Assembly: GCA_024274705.1 (NCBI GenBank)
Contig: JAJSAL010000173.1
Span: 19,296 to 83,295, forward strand
DNA length: 64,000 bases
Origin: Spirochaetota bacterium
GTDB taxonomy: Bacteria; Spirochaetota; Spirochaetia; SPDA01; JAJSAL01
Direction: 5' to 3'
Part shown: piece after piece, positions 8,627 to 17,300 of the stretch
Layout: each line of letters starts with the position of its first letter
Numbering within the stretch: position 1 is the stretch's first letter
The notes under the pieces: model-generated
Databases searched by the model: none
Told to the model about the DNA's origin: nothing
What the model saw: the letters and a program-made list of their open reading frames with translations, nothing else
Program-made: the position numbers and the translations under genes

Positions 8627-9340
8627 TTATACAGGTTCGATGTCCCGGTCTTTATAGAGCTGTATCAATTTCTCCTCTGAAGCCCCGGTGAGGGATTCGA
8701 ATTCTTCTTCGAAAGCGCCTTCTGCTATCTCTTTTACCCTCAACGGCAGGTCCGGCGCTTCCGGAACTATGTGCCGGGCGTACAGCCTCCTTGCGAGTAC
8801 GCCGATGTGGTACTGGACAATTTCCGCCGGGCAACGGGACGCGCAGAGGCCGCACATGATGCACTCAAAAGAAAGCTCTGCGGCCTTTTTTATATCGCCC
8901 CTAAGGGCCGCGTTTACGTACTCCATCACCTTGATATCCTGGGGGCATATCTTCCCGCAGGAATTACAGCTTACGCACCGGGCGATTTCCGGATAGTACC
9001 GGAGTATGGTATTCACCGTGGGCTTAAGCTTTTCAAGATCATACACAGCCTTGTTTGCTGGAAAGAAGGGAATCTGGGTAAGGAACATGCCCTCTTCCAC
9101 TACGGTCTGGCAGGCAAGTCCTACTTTTATCCTGTAGTCCCCTTCCGTCCGGTAAACCGTGGCGCAGGCACCGCAGATGCCTCCTCTGCAGCCGCACCCC
9201 AGGAGCATCTTGTAACCGGAATACTCAAAGGCTTTCAATATCGTTGCAGTAGAAGGAACAGCGTACTCTTTCCCCATGATGTAGATGGGAATCAAGTGCA
9301 TGTCTTCCTTCCGGTCCCTCTCTTCGATCTTTTCGCTCAT
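8627..9340 (-). CDS. FrdB/SdhB-like iron-sulfur subunit
   Basis: 237 residues. The N-terminal half is a plant-type [2Fe-2S] ferredoxin domain (LGCGCRGGICGAC and a later Cys in LACQTV). The C-terminal half has two [4Fe-4S]-type motifs, CVSCNSCGKICP (about 121-132) and CIMCGLCASRCP (about 158-169). This is the order expected for fumarate reductase/succinate dehydrogenase Fe-S subunits, although the third motif set resembles HdrC as much as a 3Fe-4S site. It probably carries electrons between the flavoprotein encoded next and the large HdrA proteins encoded upstream. An alternative internal ATG at residue 14 is possible. Confidence 0.85.
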   Translation of the reverse strand: MSEKIEERDRKEDMHLIPIYIMGKEYAVPSTATILKAFEYSGYKMLLGCGCRGGICGACATVYRTEGDYRIKVGLACQTVVEEGMFLTQIPFFPANKAVYDLEKLKPTVNTILRYYPEIARCVSCNSCGKICPQDIKVMEYVNAALRGDIKKAAELSFECIMCGLCASRCPAEIVQYHIGVLARRLYARHIVPEAPDLPLRVKEIAEGAFEEEFESLTGASEEKLIQLYKDRDIEPV

Positions 9341-9359
9341 ACGAACCCCCGAACTGTAG

Positions 9360-12300
9360 TTATATCAAAAGAGTTTCAAATTCAGTCATGATCTGTTTGT
9401 TGGTAAAACCGGCCACATCGACGGCGCCGCTGAAACAGGTGGACGCGCATCCTCCGCATCCTTTGCAGAGCAATGGGTTCACCACCGCCGTCTCCTTTTC
9501 CGGATCAAGTTCTATAGCATTGAAGGGGCACACCTGTACACATATACCGCAGGCGCTGCAGGCCTGTTCATTGATCTTTGCGGTAAATGCTTCCGCAGAA
9601 AGGGTTTCCTTAGTCAGATAGGTGAGGGCCCTTCCTGCCGCGGCCATGGCGCCTGTAACAGACTCTTCCACTGTTTTCGGTCCGTGGGCCAGGCCGCAGA
9701 GGAATATCCCTTCTGTTGCAAAATCGACAGGCCGCAGTTTCACATGGGCCTCTAGGAAATACCGGTCTTCATCCAGGGGGACTTTCAAGAGCCGTGACAG
9801 CTCCGGGTTGTCTTCCCCTGCGTCGATGCCCACGCTTAAGACCAGCAGGTCCGCAGGGAGGATGATTTCTCTCCTAAGCAATTCATCATAACAGCGGACC
9901 TCCCGGTTTCCCTGTTCATTGGTTGCCGACTCGGGCTTCATCGTTTCCGGGTACCGGATAAAAACGACTCCCTCATTTCGGGCTTCGGTGTAGAAAGCTT
10001 CGGAAAGACCATACGTACGGATATCCCGGAAGAGTACGTATACATCTTTCCCCGGGAAGGCCCTCTTCAGTCTGCGGGCGTTGTGTACTGCCTGCCCGCA
10101 GCAGACCCGGCTGCAGTAATTACGGTCTCCTTCCCGGGAATCCACGCACTGTAGCATTACAATAGAATCGGCCAGCATGATGAGGGGATGATCGTGGGAT
10201 ATCATGCAGTTCAGTTCCCTCTGGGTGACCACCCCATTGTCCACGCCGTACCCGTAGCTGGTTGTTCTGTGCTCCCCGGCCCCGGCGGCGACAATCACCG
10301 CTCCTATATTCACATTCTCTTCTGCGTCATTGTTGTCCAGCACAGCGGTAAAATTGCCCACGTATCCGGAGGAGCGGCTGAGAGTAGTGTTCAAGTGGAC
10401 CTGGATGTGCCGGTGCTCCTGGATCCGGGTTATGATGTTGTCCAGGTACTCTGGCATGTCCCCGATTTTAGAGGTAGAGTACATGTGACAGGCGTTGCCC
10501 CCCAAGGTATCCGATTTTTCCACGAGATGAACCGGATATCCGCTGTCTGCCACAGTAAGGGCCGCGGACATACCTGAGATGCCGCCTCCTATGACCAGAC
10601 AGCTTTTTTGGACCGCCGTTTCTGTTTCTGCAAGGGGGGAGAGCAGTCTTACCCTGGCAACGGCCATATTCACCAGATCCACAGCTTTCCTGGTCGCATC
10701 AGCCGGTTTAGACTGGTGCACCCAGGAACACTGGTCCCTGATATTGGTCATGTGCATGAGGTACTTGTTGAGACCGGCCTCACGGATGGCGGAGCGGAAG
10801 AGGGATTCGTGGGTCCGGGGAGAACAGGAAGCCACAACCACACGGTTGACCCCTTTCCGCCGGATCTCCTGTACGAGAAACGTAAGGGAATCTTTTGCGC
10901 AGGCGTAGATTGTATCCAGGGCAAAGACAACGTTCCTTAATGTTTTTACCTTTTCTACGACAGCAGGCACGTCCACCACAGAACTGATGTTAGTACCGCA
11001 CCTGCACACCACCACCCCGATCCTGGGCGGGATGCCCCTGACGTCGATTTCGGGGATTACTGTGTCGCCGGTTTTATAAACTGCGTCCGGTTCGTATTCG
11101 TCCCGGCCGTTCCCCCTGGCCCGTTTTCTGAGCAGCCTGGCTGCCGATCCTGCACCGGCGCTGGCGGAGACAACGGTTTCCGGAATATCCATGGGTCCTG
11201 TGATCGAGCCACAGGCGAATATCCCTTCCACGCTGGTTGAAGTCCTGTCATAGGGGGACACCAGGGGGAACCCTGAATTGTCCTTCACTATTCCCGCCTG
11301 GTCCAGGAGGTTTCTCACCGAGGGGGAGGTGCGGATCCCGATGGAAAGGACAACCAGGTCGAATTCTTCTGTTCTATGGGTCCCGTCAGGTCTTAAGTAC
11401 ATGATGTTCAGGTTTCCGCTCTCCGGGTCCTCCTGGATTTCTGATACCCGGCTCCGGATGTATCGCACATCGTATTCATGCTTCGCCCTCTCTACGTACC
11501 GGTCGAACCCTTTTCCATAAGTACGGAGATCGATGTAAAAAATCGTCGATTCTGCTGAGGCCGCGTGTTCCCTGGTGATGATGGCATCTTTCGTTGCCTG
11601 CATACAGCAGAAGGATGAGCAGTAGGAGTTGTTCCCATTTTGTTGATCCCGGGACCCGACGCACTGGATAAAGGCGATCCTCTCCGGTTCTTTCCCGTCA
11701 GATGGCCGCATGATGTGTCCGCCGGTGGGACCTGAAGCGCTTAAGTACCGTTCGTATTCGATACTGGTGATCACGTTGGGATAGATGTGATACCCGTATT
11801 CCGGCCGAATACGGGGAGGGTACTCCTCGGTTCCCGAGGAGAGGATTACCGCGTCAAAAACGTGCTCAGATATGCGATCCTGGTCCTCATAATCGATGGC
11901 TTTCGCCTCGCACACTTTACTGCAAACACCGCACTTCCCCTTATTAAGATAGAGGCAGTGCTCTTTTTCGATCCGGTATATCGCCGGAACTGCCTGGGCA
12001 TAGGGAATATGGATACATTTCGTTTCTGTAATACCGCGGTTGAACAGGTCGGGAATCCTGACGGGGCATTTTTCAGCACACATTCCGCAGGCAGTGCATT
12101 TTTCCGGATCGACAAAACGGGCTTTTTCCCGGATGCGGGCGGAAAACCTTCCTTCCCTCTTTTCCAGGTGCTCTATGCTCGAAAAGGAAAGGATGTCAAC
12201 AAGAGGGTGACTGGAGAGTTCGATAAGCTTCGGCGAGAGAATACAGGTGGAGCAGTCGTTTGTGGGAAATGTTTTGTCCAGTTGGGCCATCCGGCCGCCG

Positions 12301-12410
12301 ATACTGGGAGCTTCCTCTACAACACTCACCCGTACACCCATCTGGGCAAGGTCCAGAGCTGCCTGAACTCCCGCGATGCCGCCGCCTATGACGAGAACTC
12401 TGTTATCCAT
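9360..12410 (-). CDS. Double-module HdrA-like flavin/Fe-S protein
   Basis: 1016 residues made of two HdrA-type parts. Residues 1-430 form a thioredoxin reductase-like FAD module (VLVIGGGIAGVQAALDLA) with the HdrA cysteine signature NDCSTCILSPK at 51-61. Ferredoxin-type cysteines sit at 105-115 and 152-167. From about 463 there is an HdrA N-terminal domain (IGVVVCRCGTNISSVVD), then a second FAD module at about 604 that lacks the DCxxC signature, and a C-terminal ferredoxin (CSACGICVQVCP and CKGCGGCASTC). HdrA proteins hold the flavin that splits electrons in bifurcation. The gene overlaps hdrC upstream by 8 bp and precedes the FrdB-like gene, so this protein is a likely hub towards the flavoprotein. 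Confidence 0.85.
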   Translation of the reverse strand: MDNRVLVIGGGIAGVQAALDLAQMGVRVSVVEEAPSIGGRMAQLDKTFPTNDCSTCILSPKLIELSSHPLVDILSFSSIEHLEKREGRFSARIREKARFVDPEKCTACGMCAEKCPVRIPDLFNRGITETKCIHIPYAQAVPAIYRIEKEHCLYLNKGKCGVCSKVCEAKAIDYEDQDRISEHVFDAVILSSGTEEYPPRIRPEYGYHIYPNVITSIEYERYLSASGPTGGHIMRPSDGKEPERIAFIQCVGSRDQQNGNNSYCSSFCCMQATKDAIITREHAASAESTIFYIDLRTYGKGFDRYVERAKHEYDVRYIRSRVSEIQEDPESGNLNIMYLRPDGTHRTEEFDLVVLSIGIRTSPSVRNLLDQAGIVKDNSGFPLVSPYDRTSTSVEGIFACGSITGPMDIPETVVSASAGAGSAARLLRKRARGNGRDEYEPDAVYKTGDTVIPEIDVRGIPPRIGVVVCRCGTNISSVVDVPAVVEKVKTLRNVVFALDTIYACAKDSLTFLVQEIRRKGVNRVVVASCSPRTHESLFRSAIREAGLNKYLMHMTNIRDQCSWVHQSKPADATRKAVDLVNMAVARVRLLSPLAETETAVQKSCLVIGGGISGMSAALTVADSGYPVHLVEKSDTLGGNACHMYSTSKIGDMPEYLDNIITRIQEHRHIQVHLNTTLSRSSGYVGNFTAVLDNNDAEENVNIGAVIVAAGAGEHRTTSYGYGVDNGVVTQRELNCMISHDHPLIMLADSIVMLQCVDSREGDRNYCSRVCCGQAVHNARRLKRAFPGKDVYVLFRDIRTYGLSEAFYTEARNEGVVFIRYPETMKPESATNEQGNREVRCYDELLRREIILPADLLVLSVGIDAGEDNPELSRLLKVPLDEDRYFLEAHVKLRPVDFATEGIFLCGLAHGPKTVEESVTGAMAAAGRALTYLTKETLSAEAFTAKINEQACSACGICVQVCPFNAIELDPEKETAVVNPLLCKGCGGCASTCFSGAVDVAGFTNKQIMTEFETLLI

Positions 12411-12822
12411 TCTGCTCCCTTTTGTCTGGAAAAAGGTTTTTAATCAGAGATCGCCGCTGGTCCTGAGCCTGCTTTTCCGAATCCTTAAGTTCTTCCACCA
12501 GGCCGGGGTTGGTGTATCCTTCTTCCACAGCTATCTTCCGGAGGACCCTCATAAGTTCCGGAAACCGGACATCCTGGGGGCACCTGACATAGCACCGGTA
12601 GCAGGTCATGCAGTACCAGATAAGACTGGAACTTAAGACCTCTTCTTTCAACCCTAAGAGTATCATGTGGATGATTTTCCTGGGACTGTATTCCGGTTCC
12701 ACTTCGCTTACAGGACAGGAGAGGGTACAAGTACCGCATGCGAAACACCGGTTTACAAACTCGCCCCCGGGATACCTGGCCACCTGGTATTTGAAATCAG
12801 CTTCTTTTGTTTTCTCATTCAC
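12403..12822 (-). CDS. hdrC: HdrC-like two-cluster ferredoxin subunit
   Basis: 139 residues with two [4Fe-4S] motifs, CFACGTCTLSCP and CMTCYRCYVRCP, the HdrC layout. HdrC relays electrons between HdrA and a disulfide-reducing HdrB. No HdrB follows here, so this copy may connect the neighbouring FdhB-like protein with the double HdrA. Translation begins at a GTG inside the end of the upstream gene (8 bp overlap), indicating translational coupling. Confidence 0.85.
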   Translation of the reverse strand: MNEKTKEADFKYQVARYPGGEFVNRCFACGTCTLSCPVSEVEPEYSPRKIIHMILLGLKEEVLSSSLIWYCMTCYRCYVRCPQDVRFPELMRVLRKIAVEEGYTNPGLVEELKDSEKQAQDQRRSLIKNLFPDKREQNG

Positions 12823-13936
12823 GGTTTACATCCTCCACTTCCGGCAGTTCCTGTTCCTTGAAGGTGACTACCGGGAGTTTTTCGTCTATGTCCCGGCCTG
12901 CCTGGTAATCGAAGAGCATCTGCACCTCCCGGCTCATGAGGTTGTAGATCCGGCTTAAGGGTATCCCCGAGGGACATGCCTGTTCGCAGAGGCCGCAGGA
13001 AACGCAGGAAGAAGCCATATGGTTCATCTTTGTCAGGTGAAAGAGGAGGGTGTCCACCGGCATGGTGAGTTTCCCTTTCTTCCTGGCCCTGGCAAGGTGA
13101 CGCATGGATGAGTATCCCATCTTTTCCGGTGTGAGAAGGCACTCCTTGCAGTAGCAGATTGGACACACGTCTCTGCAGTTGTAGCACCGGATACAGGTAC
13201 TAATCAGGTCAAGAAGAGCTCCGATCTCTTCCGGCTGGTTTTCCCGCTTCCGTACCGTAATCGCTTCGAGGATTTTCTCCCGTATCGATGAATCAGCGGG
13301 TTTATCCGGTTCGAACCCCTGGATGAGCTCTTTCCCCTTTTCTGAAAGGACGGTTACTGCCAGGTCACTGCTGTCGGTTCCTATCCAGGAGATATTCAGG
13401 TCCCCGCTGGCGGCGTAGAATCCGTCGCACATGGTACAGGCGGCCCTTAAGCCGGGTGAGTCGGCATCGGCAAAACCACCCATGAGCTCAGAGGTCATGG
13501 TTTCCATGTCCCTCTTTTGATCTTCGAGCTGATGGTGAAATTCCGTAACCGGAAAGGTACCGGGGCAGTCGAAACCGATGAGATAGAAATGGTCCGGGCT
13601 CACTTGGTTGAGCTTGGCGAGCTCTATCGTTGCCCTCACTTCACAGGGCCTTAAGAGGACTGCGATCCTGTCTTCCCGGCCGCTGTCGCCTAAGTCCCGG
13701 GTTAGCTCCGAGACGATGCGGGCGGCATTGACTGTTTGAACAGGGATATAGGGATTCATGAGCTTAAGATGGACCGGATCCGCGGCAAGAACCGGGACTG
13801 CGCTTCTCTGCTCCGGATCACCGATCATGGTGAGAACCCCATCTACTTTCTGCTCCGCGAGAAGATGTGCAAAAAGCGTTTTCAGTTTTTCCAGACCATC
13901 TTTACCGTCGATGTTCAAGCTGTACATTTCCATCAT
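12815..13936 (-). CDS. FdhB/FrhB-like iron-sulfur flavoprotein subunit
   Basis: 373 residues. The first two thirds match the coenzyme F420 hydrogenase/formate dehydrogenase beta family (LLRPCEVRATIELAKLNQ near residue 95, then FDCPGTFP and ACTMCDGF). The C-terminal part has ferredoxin-type motifs (CIRCYNCRDVCPICYCKEC and CVSCGLCEQACPSG). In Hdr complexes such subunits bring electrons from formate, F420 or NAD(P)H. No formate dehydrogenase or hydrogenase catalytic gene occurs in this operon, so the donor is unknown. It is placed between mvhD and hdrC, which supports a connector role. Confidence 0.8.
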   Translation of the reverse strand: MMEMYSLNIDGKDGLEKLKTLFAHLLAEQKVDGVLTMIGDPEQRSAVPVLAADPVHLKLMNPYIPVQTVNAARIVSELTRDLGDSGREDRIAVLLRPCEVRATIELAKLNQVSPDHFYLIGFDCPGTFPVTEFHHQLEDQKRDMETMTSELMGGFADADSPGLRAACTMCDGFYAASGDLNISWIGTDSSDLAVTVLSEKGKELIQGFEPDKPADSSIREKILEAITVRKRENQPEEIGALLDLISTCIRCYNCRDVCPICYCKECLLTPEKMGYSSMRHLARARKKGKLTMPVDTLLFHLTKMNHMASSCVSCGLCEQACPSGIPLSRIYNLMSREVQMLFDYQAGRDIDEKLPVVTFKEQELPEVEDVNRE

Positions 13937-13937
13937 C

Positions 13938-14363
13938 CTATATTGCCAGTTTTTCCCTTAAGGGGTTCGGTCCCAGTTTTTTTATGTGGTCCACGATGTC
14001 CCGTACGGTTTCCGCGAAATACGCCCCTTCGCTGGCGCTGATCCACCGGAGCCACACCCGTTCCGGTTCGAGGCCTGACTTTTCCAGTATCTTTTTCAGC
14101 GCCGCCACCCTTCTCCGGGCTTTGTAGTTTCCATTCAGGTAGTGGCAGTCGCCGGGATGACACCCGCCTATGAGTACCCCATCCGCTCCCTCTAACAGCA
14201 CTTTGAGCACATAGGTGGGGTCCAGGGCGCCGCTGCACATGAGACGGATGATGCGGATATTTGCCGGGTACTGCATCCGGGAGGTTCCTGCAAGGTCAGC
14301 CCCTGCATAGGTACACCAGTTACAGAGAAATGCTATTATTTTCGGCTCAAAATTGTCTTCCAT
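13938..14363 (-). CDS. mvhD: MvhD/FlpD-type [2Fe-2S] subunit
   Basis: This 141-residue protein carries the conserved segment FLCNWCTYAGADLAGTSR, followed by MCSGALDP and GGCHPGDCHY. These cysteines hold the [2Fe-2S] cluster of MvhD, which docks a hydrogenase, formate dehydrogenase or flavin module onto HdrA. It lies directly after the HdrA/NfnB/HdrA fusion and before the FdhB-like gene, so it most likely couples those two. Family assignment is very secure. Confidence 0.92.
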   Translation of the reverse strand: MEDNFEPKIIAFLCNWCTYAGADLAGTSRMQYPANIRIIRLMCSGALDPTYVLKVLLEGADGVLIGGCHPGDCHYLNGNYKARRRVAALKKILEKSGLEPERVWLRWISASEGAYFAETVRDIVDHIKKLGPNPLREKLAI

Positions 14364-14369
14364 AATAGT

Positions 14370-17300
14370 CTACACTACCTCCTCGATCATCTGATACAGT
14401 TGTTTCTTCGTAAATCCGAGCTGTTCTGTTGCCGCGTTGGGACATGCGGTAGCGCAGGCACCGCACCCCTGGCACAGCACTTCGATGATGCGGGCTTTAC
14501 CGGTTTCTTCATCCAGTTCCCGGGCATCGAAGGGGCATATCTCAACGCAGAGTCCGCAGCCGCTGCACACCCGTTCTATGCACCGTACCGGGTTCCCGGT
14601 GGAGGTAATCTCCTCTTTTGCCAAAAGGGTTGCGGCCCTTGCAGCAGCCCCTCCGGCTTGAGACATGGATTCCATCAAGTTCTTCGGCGAATGGGCAAGA
14701 CCGCAGATGAACATCCCCTCTGTTGCCACATCCAGGGGTTTAAGTTTCGCGTGGGCTTCGAGAAAAAATCCCTCCCTTGTCCGGGGAATTTTCAGGATTT
14801 TATGAAGGTCCGGGTCCTGATGGGGCGAAATGCCTGTTGTTACTACTGCGATATCCGTATGGTATTCCTGATCTTTTCCAAGGATGTGATCGAAAAAGGT
14901 GAGGACCGGCCGGTTTTCCCCGTCCAGGGTGAGCACCGGTTTGCTGTTCTGTTCATAACGGACAAAGTTGACTCCGGCCTCCCGTGCTTCCTGGTAGTAC
15001 GATTCGTAAAAACCGTAGGTCCGGATGTCCCGGTACAGAACGAGGATATCCGTATCAGGATTGTTCTCCTTCGCTTTAAGAACATTTTTCATGGCCTGTT
15101 GACAGCAGATACGGCTGCAGTACTCCTGCCCCTCTTCCCGTGAGCCGACACAGAGGATCATGGCGATCCTGTCGAAAGATTCACCGGCAGCAAGCTTTTC
15201 CTCCAGTTCCTTCTGCTTCAGAACAAGATCTGATTCTCCATAGCTGTATTCCCGGGTATCCGAAAGCTCTGCTCCGGTGGCCACGATAATTACCCCGTGT
15301 GCTATTTCGATGGTTTCTCCGGATTCCCGGATGGTCAGCTCTGTCTGGTAGTTGCCCACGTATCCATTAAGACCGGTTACAACAGCTCCATTCCTGACCT
15401 GTATCAGAGGGTTTTCACCAATACTCTGCTCAAGGCTGCTTAAAAACCCCTGGATATCATCCCCTGTGAGGATGTATTTCATGTCCCTCGCATTTCCTCC
15501 CAGTTCGTGCTCCCGTTCCACCAGCACTGCTTCGAATCCCTGGTTCGCCAGGCTTAAGGCCGCCCACATGCCGGAGACACCGCCACCTATAACTAAGCCC
15601 CGTTTGTTTACCGGAAATTTCGAACGGTGATAGGGGGAAAGGAAACGGGTTCTGGCGGCACCCATGGTGACCAGCTCTTTCGCCTTTTCCGTGGCTTCTT
15701 CCGGGGTGTGCATATGGACCCAGGAACACTGTTCCCGGATGCCCACGAACTCGAAGAGAAAAGGGTTGAGGCCTGTTTCCGCCAGGGTTTCCTGAAAGAG
15801 CGCTTCGTGGGTCCTGGGCGTGCAGGAGGCTACGATGACCCGGTTGATGTTGTGTTCCAGCACTGTGTCCTTAATCTGCTGCTGGGTATCGGAAGAGCAG
15901 GTGTAGAGGTTTTGCTCAGCGTACACTACATCGGGAAGAGCCCCTGCATAGGCCGCGACCTTTTCTACGTCTACAACGGACCCGATATTGATACCGCAGT
16001 GACAGATGAAGATCCCGATGCGGGGCTCTTCTTCCAGGATGTCCCGCTCTTCGGTTTCCTTCTTGACTGCCGCCAGTTCACCCCGCGCCTCTTTGAGGAG
16101 AGACCCGGCGTATGACGCCGCAGCTGATGCGGAGGCGACCGTTTCCGGAATGTCCATGGGGGATACGGCTGTCCCGCAGGCGAACACGCCCCGGACGGGC
16201 GTCTGCTCCCGGAAAAACCGGTGGGTACTGAGAAATCCATGGTTCAGTGATGGGAGACCGAAGGCTTCGGTAAACTCTTTTTCCGCCGAAGGCTCCATGG
16301 CAGTGGAGAGTACGATAAGATCGTACACCTCCTCCTGGACGTGTTCCGTTTCGCCTAAATATTTCACCATGAGATCGCCCGACCCGGGCACTTCCTCCAC
16401 CAGGGAGAGCCTGGATTTCCGGAAGCTTACACCATACTCATCCCTGGCCCGGGTGTAGTACGCTTCGAAGTCCTTTCCATAGGACCGGATATCCATGTAG
16501 TAGATGTGGCATTCCAGGCCGGTACAGTGTTCCTTGGCAATCACCGCTTCCTTGATGGCGTACATACAGCAAACGCCGGAGCAGTATTCCTTCCCTTCAT
16601 GCCGGACCTGCCTGGAGCCGACGCACTGGATCCAGGCAATTTTCTTCGGGATCCTTCCGTCGGAAGGGCGCTGAACGTGCCCGCCGAAAGGGCCGGAAGC
16701 GGAAAGGACCCGTTCGAACTCTCCGCTGGTAATAACATTGGGATACCTGGAATACCCGTATTCCAGGAGGGGTGACGGATCGAATTTCTCGTACCCTGTA
16801 GCCAGGATCACCGCGCCGGTATCGATGCTGATAGTCCGGGTTTTCATCAGGTGGTCAACAGCGTCCCGGCCGCACACGTCGGTGCACAGCCCGCATTCGG
16901 AACATTCCCCGCAGCTTAAACACCGTAAGGCTTCCGCCCTGGCGGTCTCTTCATCGAATCCTTTTTCCAATTCCACAAACGAGGTTACCCTTTCTGAAGG
17001 CGGTACGACCGGCATGGGATGCCTTGGTGTGGACCGAACTGCGATATCCGGCAGTTCGGTAACCACTTGTGCTTCCGGTTCTGTCCGCTTAAGTTCCTCA
17101 CCCTGGAGGTACCGTATCATCGATTCCGCCGCCCTGTGACCTGCGGCAACGGCTTCCACGGCGGAAGCGGGACCGGTTACTCCGTCCCCGCCTGCGAAGA
17201 TCCAGGGCACCCCTGTCTGGAGGGTTGCCGGGTCCGCTTCTATCCACCCCCGGGAGGACAGGGTTATACGATCGAATCCATCGAAGGCGGAAGTGTCGAG

